Notes: generated from the letters alone by a model not told the origin. Shown: positions 1-11,671, numbered from the stretch's first letter. The stretch is 64,000 nucleotides of DNA from Scleromitrula shiraiana (GCA_028455995.1 JABELC010000002.1:2914001-2978000), one strand, 5' to 3'. Translations and numbers: made by a program.

Positions 1-438
1 TGCGTACTCGCTTTCGGGGTGGGGTTGACTGGACGGAGTCAGTGGGGGTAGAGGTCTTGGATTCCTTGCGGATTTTTTGGAAGTGTTGGCTGTTGAAAGT
101 GTTAGTTTGGGTGGGGAATGCATGGCGTGGAGGAGTGCGTGACAGGGTGGAGTGGTGACTAGGGATGAAAACGAGTATGCAAACGGGTAGTAGCGTTGGG
201 TAGAAGATGTGGCAGAAGGGATAGGTGAATTTTGAAGGACGACGTAAAGCGGGAGAAATATGGGAGAAGGGTCAGAAATAGAGTATTACACATACCGGCA
301 AGCCTCCTTCGTGAAGCTATAGCCCTTAGCAGTAAGCGCAGAAGAAATAACTGGCCAGTCAATTGATTTGAGACTGTCTCCAGCAATAATTTCAAGAAGC
401 AAGTCCTTGTCGGCTCGGTGGTCCCATTGAGAAGGCAT
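1..438 (-). CDS. Small Myb-like DNA-binding protein, partial (runs off left edge)
   Basis: The start is the ATG at 438-436. Exon 1 is 438..296 and exon 2 runs from 89 off the window edge. The intron has a GTATGT donor at 295-290, a CTAAC branch and a CAG acceptor at 92-90. The join makes an Arg codon and continues QHFQKIRKESK. The N-terminus (MPSQWDHRADKDLLLEII..., then ...IDWPVISSAL..., ...EACRQHFQKIRKES) has the three-helix layout and spaced aromatics of the short Myb/SANT-like proteins common in filamentous fungi. Those are presumed nuclear DNA binders of unknown targets. The visible tail is Ser/Thr/Pro and then basic (PPRKRVR), possibly a nuclear localisation signal. An upstream in-frame extension exists, but this ATG fits the family. 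It is divergent to the related protein at 1602. Confidence 0.8.
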
Positions 439-1601
439 TGTATTGGAAGCTTCTTGGTATTGTTGTAGTTGGAGATGGAATTTGTTGTTGAAAGAAAGAT
501 AGATCGAGAAAAGATGGATGGAAGATGAGGGAAACAAGAACAAGATAATGGCTAGTTTTGAAAAGTATATTAGTTGAATTAAAAAAGAACTAAATAATCT
601 TATTGGCTATTAAGATGAAAATCCTAACTAATTGAGATGATATCCTTTTGTCAACTACAATATTGCACCACTTGGAGAGTAGGATTTAGTTTCCTACTAA
701 TTCACTTTCTGCTTCAATATGATATTACATATCTTTCCTCCAGTTTCGATATCTTCCTAGATCTTTAGATTATCTTTCACAAGAAAAGAAAAGAAAAGTG
801 GCTGCAGAAAAACAAACAAAAGCTGAAAGTGTAATTAGTCCTAATTAGTGCTTAATATATTTAGGTATCTGATACATCACATTTTGCCTTCAAAATATTT
901 TCTTTTTATGTGCATGCATGCACGCATGTATCCACTTGAATATCAAAAGAATGGATATATCTGTAGTCGTCCGGAATATCCAGAGCTCAAGTTAGATCTT
1001 TCCAAATGTTTCTAGGCAAATTGCACTGTAGACAAAACAGTCCTCTTCATTGTCTTTCTAGTACTGTTTAGAACAGCATGTATGAAATCCTTTTCTCCAC
1101 CATCATCTAGACCTCTTAGCAAATGCAGTAGATCTTTATTACAAGAACTTCTAGATCCTGATTACTTCCAATCTGTCGTTTCCCATTGTATGCAGACAGT
1201 AATAAAAGATGAAAGAACGTCTCCAACAAATAAAAGAGATTCGCAAGTGCTTTTCTTTCAATAAACCCAATGTTTAAAATGCAACTTTATCAACCTAGAT
1301 GAGCGTAAAGCTCGTTCAAGAGAATGCCTATTTTAACTGCTTCTTCTCACCAAATTTCACATCCCTACTACTAGCCTTCACGTATCTAATTAAGTGCTCC
1401 GTACCCTGCAACTCCTGTACCTCTCCGTTTGAATACCAAGGTCCTGTCGCATCCCACGTGCATATTGAATCCAGAACCCCGCAGAATTTTGGTACTTTGC
1501 CCCTCATCCATCCTTTAAGTATTCGAGGTATCTGCTTGAATTTCCCCTAGATAACCACATTCATAGACTTCAAGGTGGCTAACCTCAAGAAGACTCGCCA
1601 A
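439..1601. other. Divergent intergenic region between two Myb-like genes
   Basis: About 1.16 kb of AT-rich DNA between the two divergent start codons. I see no convincing coding sequence. It holds an A-rich purine run near 780-800 and a short alternating TGCATGCATGCACGCATG stretch near 910-930 that could adopt unusual structure. It probably holds both promoters. Confidence 0.5.
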
Positions 1602-2638
1602 ATGACGAATGAAAGTGCTACCAACCGTTTGTTATATGCGATACTCAGTCAGAAATGTCTCAAAGATGTATGCTATCCTGCACCCATTTCTTTCCATTAT
1701 CCCCAAACCTTTACTCTCTGAAAATTGGTGACTGCCATCATCCCCCATGATAGTCTCATCTAACCTCAAAATACTAACTGGCCACCCAGATCGACTGGAA
1801 CAAAGTAGCGCACGACCCGATACTCTCCCAAGAAATCACAAACGGCCATGCTGCACGAATGCGCTACTCCCGATTCAAGAAACAAATGGAGGAGATAACC
1901 TCTCTACCCACTCAACCTCACAAGCAAGCCTCTCCCCGCCGCAGAACTAAAGTAGAGAAAAACAAGTCACCAAACCGGGAACCTAAAGCCAAACGTCGCA
2001 AATCTATTCAAGATGGATTTCCTGCCCAAATAAAGACCGAATCTCTATCATCTCCTCCTAATCTTGCAAGATATAATCTAGAGCCAGATATCAAGACAAA
2101 CTTCACAATGCAGACTACATCCTCTCCATTCCATCCAAGTCTAGACGCGTCCACACAACCTTCCACCACCTACCTCACCATCAAAACGGACCCCCATCCC
2201 CATTCTTCCACACCAAACCCCTCATCCCAACTATCCACACCCATGCTCTTCTCCACACCCACTTCCGGCTCCCCAAGTACACCTACCTTCCGCACTCCCG
2301 GCGTCGCAAGTCTCAGCAATCGAATGATGGATACGTCACATTTTGGAGGTCCGCTGTGCGAGCAACAGTTACAGGATGCGTATAGAAGGAGACAGGAGAG
2401 GGATGGGTGTTTGAGAGGGGAGTATGAAGAGTGGGGGCAGGCTGGGGGATTTGTTAGTGGAGATGATTTGGTTGGTTGTGGTGGCGGGGAGTTGACGGTG
2501 GGGGATGGGAATAAGGGTATGGGTACGATTATGGGTACGAGTATGGGTAGGGATGAAGATGTTGGCGATGATGAAGGAGATGCGGTGTTTGTGAAGATGG
2601 AGGAGGGATATGGTGATTCTTCATACAACTATTTCTGA
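1602..2638 (+). CDS. Myb-like DNA-binding domain protein (304 aa)
   Basis: Exons are 1602..1667 and 1790..2638 (915 nt, 304 aa). The donor is GTATGC at 1668, there is an ATACTAACT branch, and the acceptor is CCAG ending at 1789. Residues 1-60 read as a compact Myb/SANT-like helical domain: NRLLYAILSQK, then KDIDWNKVAHDP, then GHAARMRYSRFKKQMEE. The order matches the start of many filamentous-fungal Myb-like proteins. A basic segment (TKVEKNKSPNREPKAKRRK) follows, probably a nuclear localisation signal. The remaining roughly 200 residues are low complexity, first Ser/Thr/Pro-rich and then Gly/Asp/Met-rich with an acidic end. Role inferred: nuclear DNA binding. It is the divergent neighbour of the similar protein at 438, which suggests a duplicated pair. 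Confidence 0.82.
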
Positions 2639-2877
2639 GAGAAAACGAACATTGGGAAATTTAGTGAGATAGATAGTATTCGAGTCAAATTAGGTCAAAT
2701 ACCATGAGTTCGAGGACCGGATAAGTCGCAGATTTCCAATTACATCCAAGGATAAAGAACCCAGACAGAAATGGTATGAACCAAGAAATTTTCATAAAGA
2801 TCTATAAGCTCCATTTTTGAATACTGCCACAGCTTGTATATAAGCAGAGATAAAAAGAGATCTTCATCTTCCCAGAA

Positions 2878-3924
2878 TTAGTTCGAGGTGCCGATATAAT
2901 TCGCGTCGTTATAGTATGGATGATCATCGGAATAAACTTCCCCTCCAGCGTAATCAGCTATACCAAAGCTTACATTCTCATCTGACTTCACATAGCATTG
3001 TTTTATTGGGGCGTTATCGTACTTGGGCCCTGGTGGTGCTCTTTCGAACGCAATACAGGTCAATGCTGCTTGTAAGGTAGCTGGATGTTCGTCGAAGTGG
3101 TGATCTCGAGCCTTCAAATATTCTGCTCTCTCTGATTTCGTTGAAGTTTTGTCAAACAGATAGAGCAAGTCAATGGGGTCGAATTTTAGAAGGTCGTCTA
3201 TGAATTCCCAATAGCCCCAACCACTTCCCCATCCCATCCTTTCAACTTCCTTGGGGGAGAAATTATGCAAGGTCCGGACAACTGAATTGGAAGGATAAAG
3301 ATCCCTCTCGAGGAGAAGTTTCACATGATGAAGAAATTCGCTGAGTTGTATAATTTCGATGGTGCTGTAAGCTCTTAGAAGTCGTAAACGCGGATCATTT
3401 GGGGTATTTGAAATAGGAGGCTCGTCGTTAAATTGAGTATAGACTTGGTCATGAAATAAGTTGCCGTAGGTCCAGTAAAGGTAAATTGCCCGACGCAATC
3501 GTCGCTGCTCATAACTGCGAAGGAATCTCCTGTTCTTATAATCCACCCGCCATCTAAACTGTGGAAAGATCTCGATCCATCTTGATGCAACTCTTCCAAA
3601 CTTGATCATCTTGGACATTAGTTCGATCGATAGAGGTGGCTGGCTTGGAGTCTGAATGATACGATCAACAAGCTCGTTTCGCCGTATTTCGGTGCCCACT
3701 AGTCTTCGCGTTTTCTTCTCCGTTTCACTGCTAATGGCCAATTTCGCCAAGCTAGGTATTGGTCCAAATGAGTTATCCAATCCCTGTCCCAAAATGTATA
3801 TATATCGTCCTCGGAGCACATTGTAATTCCTTTTTGAGGTTTGGGACAAGTGAAGGACATCGATAAGATCGCAGGACTCATATATCCTCTGCAGGATTTC
3901 GGTTGATAGACTCGTAATGGACAT
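2878..3924 (-). CDS. F-box domain protein (348 aa)
   Basis: A single open frame. I take the start at 3924 because MSITSLSTEILQRIYESC opens the F-box (Leu/Pro-Glu-Ile-Leu...Ile), followed by DLIDVLHLSQTSK. An in-frame Met lies 17 codons upstream at 3975. F-box proteins normally bind Skp1 and bring substrates to SCF ubiquitin ligases. The rest is a helical, aromatic-rich domain with no recognisable WD40 or LRR repeats, as in the many species-restricted F-box proteins of plant-pathogenic ascomycetes. A possible 5'-UTR intron (GTAAGC near 4018) is seen upstream. The substrate is unknown. Confidence 0.72.
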   Translation of the reverse strand: MSITSLSTEILQRIYESCDLIDVLHLSQTSKRNYNVLRGRYIYILGQGLDNSFGPIPSLAKLAISSETEKKTRRLVGTEIRRNELVDRIIQTPSQPPLSIELMSKMIKFGRVASRWIEIFPQFRWRVDYKNRRFLRSYEQRRLRRAIYLYWTYGNLFHDQVYTQFNDEPPISNTPNDPRLRLLRAYSTIEIIQLSEFLHHVKLLLERDLYPSNSVVRTLHNFSPKEVERMGWGSGWGYWEFIDDLLKFDPIDLLYLFDKTSTKSERAEYLKARDHHFDEHPATLQAALTCIAFERAPPGPKYDNAPIKQCYVKSDENVSFGIADYAGGEVYSDDHPYYNDANYIGTSN

Positions 3925-5760
3925 GGCGATGGTGATGTTTTTCGTAATGTGTATAAGTAATATAATTTCTGCCAATCGTCAGTATGATGGATATCATATT
4001 TCCATTGAATTAGCTTACCTGTTTTCTGTAGTGTATAAGCTTAACCTCAAGATGAAGACTTGCTAATCCTTATTGACTCTCAAATCTGTAAGTCTACACC
4101 TCCAAGCTATTTATCACAGCTTTATGAAGGTATTGGAATATTTATTGCGATCGAATTAAACACGCTGTTATCGCGTAGGCCGTGCCGGTGGGTATAGATA
4201 TCTATAACCACCAAAACGGCAGCAGGTTTAGAAGAACCTAACTATGGAACACCCCGCCATTGGGGCTATAGATGGTGCAGGCGGCATCTTTTAAGCTGCT
4301 GCTACTTGATAACACCAGTCCAACCTGACTGGAAACATGAGGATGAATCATGATTGTGGTTATAGAAAAGAAGAGGTTGTGAGTCAAGGTAATCTTGTGG
4401 TTAAGTAGTTCAGTTCGGCTTATCATCGGCAGTTTTGAAAACTGGCCAATAAGCTGAACCTTCTAGCTCGATCAGAAATTGGGTGGTTCAAACAGCAATA
4501 TCGGGTCAGGTCCTCTGATACGCTGCCTTTTCTCTATGATTCAATACTTATATGATAAGAATAATGGATTCTAGCTAATAAGCTATTTTAAAAATGTATT
4601 AAGATTTTTCCAAAATATCAATATAGTAACCTTTATCTCAAAGCAAATTTGAGAATTGAATAGCCTCGCAATAAAACCTTTCTCTCTGTACCTCGATGGT
4701 CAATGCAGAAGTGCATATGATTTTCATGCTGATTGAAAACTGAGCCGATTCTATGTCTTCCATCCGAATAACGAAACATGTACATAATAATCCATTCATT
4801 CAAACGTGACGAACAGATCAGCGGCAATACTCATTGCAGAGCTAGTGCGCCGAGTTCCTAATCCCCTCTGTTGGATTCTTCTCGAGGCTAGTTTGGTATT
4901 CTCCGAGCATCATGTTTACCGTCCTTTGCTTCCTTCTGGTAGCCAAGCTCGACAACATCCTCGGTATAAATTGTTGAACATGTCCAGTATGCGGATCTTG
5001 TTTTATATGTAGGTATAAACATGCCAAATGCAATCTCGTGATCCATATATGGGTTAAATGACTGAACACATGGATCTATCTAGATCTTCCTGTAAACGTA
5101 GTGGTTCGGATTACGCTGGCTATGAGCAGCATTATGACGCTCCTAGCAATTCATCGGGTAACCTCTCACCCAACACAACATCAAGAACAGCTCTTCTCAC
5201 ACTCATTGTCCCCTCCTTTTCCCCAACATCATCCTGTCGAATCTCGATATCATACCCACTCCCATACACGCTTCTATCCTACAGACCTATTTCCATACTA
5301 TCTCTTTACACATACCCATTCCAACATCCATTCTCCACCTCATATGCATATCCGTTTTTCACTCTCCGCCCACCCTCCTAGCAATCCTACCTTGGAGCTT
5401 CACCCCAAACAGCCCGGCCCCGCCAACCCAGTTAATCTTTACCGTCCAATCCCAACACCAGCACTAATATGCAGTCACTCCCTCCCAAAGGTAAAGGCAA
5501 AAGTCAATCCAACAAACTGGCTCCCAGCGACCTCCACCCCCCCTAAATACCAACCTGCTAGACTTCCATACAAGACAAAAAGATCTTGCATGAACATCCA
5601 GCGCAAGTAAAAACCCACACTCGCAGTCAAAACCAACAAAGGTGAAAAAAATACGCACCTTCATGCACAAACACTAGTGCAAATCATGCTTAGCTAGCAG
5701 AAAAGAAACACAACAAGCAGAAACCGCTAGGATTTTGAATGCCCCTCCGATTGACACGCA
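3925..5760. other. Gene-poor intergenic stretch
   Basis: No reading frame here has domain-like composition or convincing splice structure. A Pro/His/Ser-rich frame at 5101-5610 and short frames at 4633-5069 look like chance or heavily decayed sequence. The region lies between an F-box gene and the hairpin repeats. Confidence 0.4.
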
Positions 5761-5769
5761 TCGAAACAA

Positions 5770-6165
5770 TCACAATATGTATTCTGGTATGAATGTCTGT
5801 ATCTCAATTAGACATTCATAACCAAACTTAAACTCATTCGGATATCTGTATCTCATACAGATATTCAAAACGGAATTGATTTAGGAATCATTCAAATATC
5901 CCTATTTTGCACATTCAAAATTGAATCAACTCGAGCCATCACATCGAAAATCTAAATGTCCATATTTGTGATCAACATTAAAAATGAACTAGCTCAAAAG
6001 ATATCTCAATGTCTATAATTCTAACAGACATTCAAAACATATTAGCTCCAAAACCATCTCAATATTTTCAATTCAAACAAACACTCAAAACAGATTAACT
6101 GGAAGCATACAAATATTCGTATCTGGAACAGGCATTCAGAAGTTTATTAGCTCGGAACTCATGAT
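5770..6165. repeat. Degenerate tandem repeat with hairpin-forming units
   Basis: Seven units with a period of about 50-60 bp share the anchor (g)aCATTCAaaac followed by attAgctC. Anchors are near 5812, 5861, 5911, 5975, 6028, 6082 and 6132. Just before the anchor the better units form an inverted repeat: GAATGTCT..AGACATTC in unit 1, ATATCTGTAT-ctc-ATACAGATAT in unit 2, and AATGTCT..AGACATT in unit 5. The stems differ by paired changes. Similar units occur at 58,900-58,985. Confidence 0.65.
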
Positions 6166-6169
6166 ATCA

Positions 6170-6435
6170 TTATAGCACAATCAAATAGTGGGAACCATGC
6201 ATCAAAACAAAAGGAAATTTCTTGCTGGTTGTTACAAGGCTTAACTTAAAAAGGAGATGCGATAATCAGAGGACTTGGTTCTCCCGTTTTTGTACACAGC
6301 CCAAGCTCTACCCTTCCCTTTTTCCCCATCATCCCTCTGCAATTATACACATCATCCTCCCTCTATAATCTCATCTATTCCTTTTCTCTGTGAATAGCAT
6401 TAGTAACTTGATAATGGTAAAGGGCTGGTAAAATC
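6170..6435. other. 3' flank of ATP2
   Basis: Non-coding, with pyrimidine-rich tracts. It probably holds the ATP2 3'-UTR and polyadenylation region. No other feature is seen. Confidence 0.4.
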
Positions 6436-8637
6436 TTACAATTCTGCGAGAATCTTCTCTCCCTTAGCACGAGCTGAAGCAAAATCACCAACCATGTAGA
6501 AAGCTCCTTCTGGCAAATCATCACCCTCTCCGTTCATGATAGATTTGAAACTTGCGATGGTATCCTTCAAGTCGACAAGAACACCTTGAATACCGGTGAA
6601 AACCTATGTTATATTAGCATTGAATGTAATAATCATGAGGGAATCAACTTACTTGAGCGACGGTGAAAGGTTGACTCAAGAATCTTTGCAATTTACGGGC
6701 ACGCTCGACAGTCAACTTATCGGCTTCTGACAATTCATCCATACCAAGAATGGCAATGATATCTTGGAGGGACTTGTACTCTTGCAACATTTGTTGGACA
6801 CGAGTGGCGGTATCGTAGTGGTCTTGACCAACTACACGGGGATCCAACATACGGGACTTCGAGTCAAGAGGGTCGACAGCTGGGTAGATACCCAACTCAG
6901 AAATACCACGGGACAAGACAGTGGTGGCGTCCAAATGGGCGAAGGTGGTAGCAGGGGCAGGATCAGTCAAATCATCGGCAGGCACGTAAACGGCTTGGAC
7001 GGAGGTAATAGATCCCTTGGTGGTGGTGGTAATACGTTCTTGCATAAGACCCATATCGACGGCGAGAGTAGGTTGGTAACCGACAGCAGATGGGATACGA
7101 CCGAGAAGAGCAGACACTTCGGAACCAGCTTGGGTGAATCTGAAAATGTTGTCAATGAAGAGCAACACTAAATTATTTAGTCAGTGGCAAAATTCTCAAA
7201 ATTCTCAAAAAATATGATTAAACTGCTTACCATCTTGACCTTCCTCGTCTCTGAAGTACTCAGCAACAGTCCTAGAAGGGTTAGAGAGTTAGTAACTGTC
7301 TATCTTAAAAGCACTTAGAAGAAAAAGAGGGGGGTTCAAGAATAGGATATCAGGAGGATACATGGGCTGAAACATGCAAATGGGAACTGAGATCGGGAAA
7401 TGTAAAATCAAACAACGGATTATGCTTACAACTAGAACGAATAGTTAGCATTGTTTAATATAGGATAACATATAAAAAGATCCAATATAATATGAGTTTT
7501 TGGATTGGGGGACAAAAAACAAAACTTACGCCAGTAAGAGCAACACGGGCACGGGCTCCCGGAGGCTCGTTCATTTGACCGAAGACAAGAGCGACCTTGG
7601 ATTCTCCATCAAGTTGAATAACTTGAGTCTCTTGCATCTCGTGGTACAAATCGTTCCCCTCACGAGTACGTTCACCTACACCAGTGAAGACGGAGTAACC
7701 ACCGTGTGCCTTGGCAATGTTGTTAATCAACTCTTGAATGAACACAGTCTTTCCGACACCAGCTCCTCCGAAAAGACCAATCTTTCCACCACGAGCGTAC
7801 GGGGCGAGTAAATCGACGACCTTAATACCAGTGACCAAAACCTCAGCGGAAGTGGATTGTTCGGTGAATGCGGGGGCATCGGCGTGAATTGGGAGTTTCT
7901 TGGTAGCCTTGATGGGTCCACGCTCATCAATTGGATCACCAGTAACGTTCATGATACGACCGAGAGTTCCTGGACCGACTGGTACAAGAATTGGAGCTCC
8001 AGTATCGGTTACTCTGTGGCCACGGACGAGACCCTCGGTACCTATTATGCATATAATCAATCTCTGTCATTATCCCCACCCAAATTAAAGATCCTTACCA
8101 TCCATAGCAATTGTTCTGACGACATTCTCTCCCAAATGTTGCTGTTATTCCTATCAGTTGGTGTTCGATTTTAATTATTGAATATTATTGTTGACATACT
8201 GCGACCTCAAGAACGAGTTTTTGACCACCGTTTACGGTCTCGAGGGCGTTGAGAATGGGAGGAAGCTTGTCGGTATCGAATTTGACTGTTGTGAAATTAT
8301 TAGTATGTAGTTACAGGGTGCCTGGAGCTTGATGACCAAGTAATCCCTAGATCCGAAGTTTGACGTTGTTGCCGAGAAGAATTTTCCTGCCACTCACCAT
8401 CTACGACGGCACCAATAACTTGATGAATCTTTCCATGCACAGCACTGGCACTCGCAAATCGAGCAGAAGCAGCTCTTAAACCGGTCGATACTGCTGGTCT
8501 GAAAGCACTTCTTGAGGCCTGGAAAGCAGATTTTTGTAAGGCGCTATGTCGAGGACAGGGTTAGCTCAATTGATCCATTGCATCCCAATGCGACAGTCAA
8601 AAAGGCTTCTATGAATAGTTACGTACCTCCTTAACAT
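6436..8637 (-). CDS. ATP2: ATP synthase F1 subunit beta, mitochondrial
   Basis: Nine exons: 8637..8627, 8543..8398, 8285..8200, 8141..8099, 8041..7530, 7431..7430, 7271..7231, 7167..6653 and 6603..6436. They total 1524 nt and encode 507 aa, the usual fungal length. A presequence (MLRSALQKSAFQASRSAFRPA) directs mitochondrial import. Then come GKIHQVIGAVVDV, the P-loop GGAGVGKT, the GERTREGNDLYHEM segment, IDNIFRFTQAGSEVSALLGR and the C-terminal ...EKILAEL. It is the catalytic subunit of the F1 head. Oddities: exon 1 is only 11 nt, and exon 6 is only 2 nt (TT at 7431-7430). It lies between a GCTAAC..CTAG acceptor and a GTAAGC donor, and without it ALTG cannot join in frame to the conserved LTVAEYFRDEEGQD. 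Confidence 0.97.
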
Positions 8638-9256
8638 CTTGACGGATGAAGAAGAGCGTTAGGAATGGGAGTGGAGATACAAAAGTTGATGGAGGTATGG
8701 TCTTGCAGAAAATGATGAGGTACGGAAAGCCAGCAGCAAAATGAGCTTCTCGACTAATCGTTAGCGTATATATCACGTGTAGCAGTCAATCATCCGTTTT
8801 GACCCGATGAAGTTTTTGATAATTTTGAATCTTTCACTCAATGTACATGTTGCGACGACTATAATATCATGGATGGAAAATTACGAGATGGAGGCTTATA
8901 CTGGGACGAATTAGTTTTAGATCCGATTTCATTGTTGAGTTCCAATTCAATAAACAATAATTCATTCTATTATCCGACATGGCAAATTATTTCCCAAATA
9001 TTTTTAGTGCGAGGAAAATTGTTGGGCGATAATGTTGACAGAGTGTGGGAAAACCTCAAAATATATTCGCTGCAGTTACTCAAGTACCTAACTACTGGAG
9101 TTCTAATAACATCGCATTTTCTAATCCTTTGCACTTTCCCATATTCACAATATCCCTTTTAGCTCACACCTAAATCTTTTTTATGAATTTAGATGGTGGA
9201 TTCGAGTGCCAACACCTAGAGATATGGTTAGTATTCTGTTTCAAATCAGGATTTGA
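8638..9256. other. ATP2 promoter / branching-enzyme 3' flank
   Basis: About 620 nt upstream of ATP2 and downstream of the branching enzyme. A plus-strand frame at 8869-9162 has no recognisable similarity or splice support and is treated as chance. A TATATATCACGTG segment near 8765-8778 is a possible regulatory site. Confidence 0.35.
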
Positions 9257-11671
9257 TCAACCTACAATTGCTGTACGTGTTGGAATGTAAACCTGAGTGT
9301 AGTTTTTTCGGTCGTTCCATGGGAATGGAGTAGTGAAAAAACGTGTAGACGAATCAACTCGTTCAAAGCCCCCAACATCTTTAGCATCACTGCTAAGTAC
9401 AATCTTGTAAGTGCCTTCCTGTTCAATACCGATTCTGTAATCTGCAAAACTCTTTGTAGGATGGAAATTGAAAACCCAGATCAAGCCAGCTCGTTCGAAA
9501 ACAATGACTTTATCGTCTTCGTTCTTCAGACTGATATATGCTTGTTGGGTATGTAACCAACCATACTTTTCCTCAAGATGTTGCATTTTGGCGTCAAACT
9601 CATTTAACGCTCTGTAACGAAGAAGGGTATCATCAGTGAGGTTGAATTGACGACGAGCATACCAGAAGCTGTTGCCATTCCCTTCACGGGGGAAGTCTAA
9701 CCATTCTGGGTGGCCGAATTCATTACCCTCAAAGTTAAGATAACCTTCCCCTCCAAGCCCGTGAGTCAAGAGGCGGATCATCTTATGCAATGCCATACCT
9801 CGCTCAATGATGGGAGTAAACTCGGTAAGGGTCGACATGTTTGTGTACATTTCTTTATCGCATAAATGCATCATAATGGATTTGTCGCCAACCAAACTAA
9901 AGATATAATTAGCAATGCTCTAATATTGTCGGGAATATTGCTTACGCTTGGTCGTGACTTTCACAGTATGCGATGGTCTTTTCACCGTGACGTCGGTTTG
10001 TAAGAGTGAAACATATGTTGCCAAGGTCCCACTCATCATCCTTCTTCTCTTTAAGGATTTTAATCCACATATCTGGAATAGCCATGGCAAGTCTGTAATC
10101 GAAACCCACTCCACCTAGAGCTAATGGGAGACACAGAGCTGGCATACCGGATACATCTTCTGCTATTGTAATGGATTCAGGGTATAGTTGATGCAACATC
10201 TCGTTGGCTAACATGAGGTAAACAACACCGTCTTCATCAACACCTGGCCCAAAGTACTCATGATATCCTCCCGAAAATCCCCTATCTTATTGTCAGTAAC
10301 CACCACCTTAACTGAGAGGAAATTTCACTCACGTTCCAATGCCATGATGGGTATATAACATGCTCGTGACGCCGTCAAATCGAAACCCATCAAAGTTGTA
10401 CTCATCCATCCAAAATCGCAAGTTACTAAGAAGAAATCTAAGGACCTCATGAGATCCATAATTAAATAATCTACTATCCCACAACTCATGCTTTCCTTTG
10501 GGACCTTCGTGAAAGTAGCAGCTGTCTGTTCCATCGAACTCATTCAATCCATCCAACACATTCTTGGATGCGTGACTGTGAACGACATCAAGGAGGACAG
10601 TAATACCGAGTCCATGTGCGGTATCTATGAGCTCTCTCAAATCATCTGGGGTACCATATCTACTGCTTGCAGCGAAGAAGCTATTGATTTGATACCCGAA
10701 ACTGGCATAATATGCATGTTCCATGATAGCCATGAGTTGAATGACGTTGTAACCCAAATGATGTATTCTTGGTAGCATGTTTTTTGTGAATTCTTTATAT
10801 GTCGAGACTCGTAGTTCTGGAGATGAGATTCCAACGTGTGCCTCGTATACCCTAGCACTCACAGGCTTCTTTGGTCTCGAATTCTTGAAAATATATCGTT
10901 CGGACTGAGGAGGATTCCAAAAGCGAGCGTCGTAGACAGGGGAAACGGAGAGGTCTTGTGTAACATATTTGATCCATGCAGGTATACGTTCGATTCGTTC
11001 TCCAGATGGTTTGATTAAAGAGATCTAATAAGTTAGCAAGGTTTATCAAGCAAAGAGGGGCGGGGCAATCGTCGTTTACCTTAACCTTTGAGTTATGTGC
11101 AATGGCAGGTTGGCCATCCTTTGCCGGTAATACGATCTCGAAGACACCAAAAGGATCCTTCTTCATAGGATGTGACTCGCGGTTCCATTCATCTGCAGAG
11201 TATTAGTTGGCAGTATTTCAGAAGATCTGCAACGGAACAGGAGGAAATACTGAAATCTCCAATGAGAAATGCCTGTGTCGCATTTGGAGCCCATTCTCTG
11301 TATGTGATATTGTTGTTCTTGTCTACGTTGAATCCAAACTTTTCTGTGCCCTATAATACTATTATCAGTCATGACACAGTCGAATCAAGAGTTGCACGCA
11401 CTCTGCTAAACTTCTCTAGACCTCCTTCTGTGTCATTTATAGTAGTAATCCATTCCTGTGCCTTTGAGAATCGGTGCTTGAGCGCATCTTTGAAAGGGCC
11501 GAGCCATGGATCAAGCTGGATAACGCCTAAATCAGTCAGTATTATTGACTATGATGCAGAAAGCTTTCGTCATAATTGAAGCTTACCAGTGCCATCATTT
11601 GGTACTCCCTTTGCTGGTTCCTTTTCCATGATTGAGGTTACTGCCAATTCGCTCACACTCTCTGCAGCCAT
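9257..11671 (-). CDS. GLC3: 1,4-alpha-glucan (glycogen) branching enzyme
   Basis: Seven exons: 11671..11587, 11526..11402, 11350..11251, 11192..11080, 11024..10333, 10281..9946 and 9896..9257. They give 2091 nt and 696 aa, the normal length for eukaryotic branching enzyme (yeast Glc3 type). The order is an N-terminal segment, a CBM48-like module (YREWAPNATQAFLIGDFNEWN), then the GH13 barrel. Barrel landmarks are LLDVVHSH, GFRFDGVTSM (nucleophile Asp), ITIAEDVSGMP (acid/base Glu) and YCESHDQA; a C-terminal beta domain follows. It makes alpha-1,6 branches in cytosolic glycogen. Splice sites are GT-AG with GCTAAC-like branches, and every join keeps the conserved sequence. The exon 5 donor was placed by frame and could be off by one base. 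Confidence 0.95.

Noticed and set aside
5101..5610. Plus-strand 169-codon frame
   Set aside because: Pro/His/Ser/Thr composition without domain, splice support or codon bias; treated as chance.
5770..6165. CRISPR-like array
   Set aside because: Repeats are degenerate, spacers are related to each other, and the DNA is eukaryotic; a hairpin minisatellite explains it.
6764..7171. Plus-strand open frame of 135 codons
   Set aside because: It lies antisense to the conserved ATP2 exons and its translation is Gly-rich shadow sequence.
8869..9162. Plus-strand 97-codon frame between ATP2 and the branching enzyme
   Set aside because: No motif or family resemblance; AT-rich intergenic DNA easily gives such frames.
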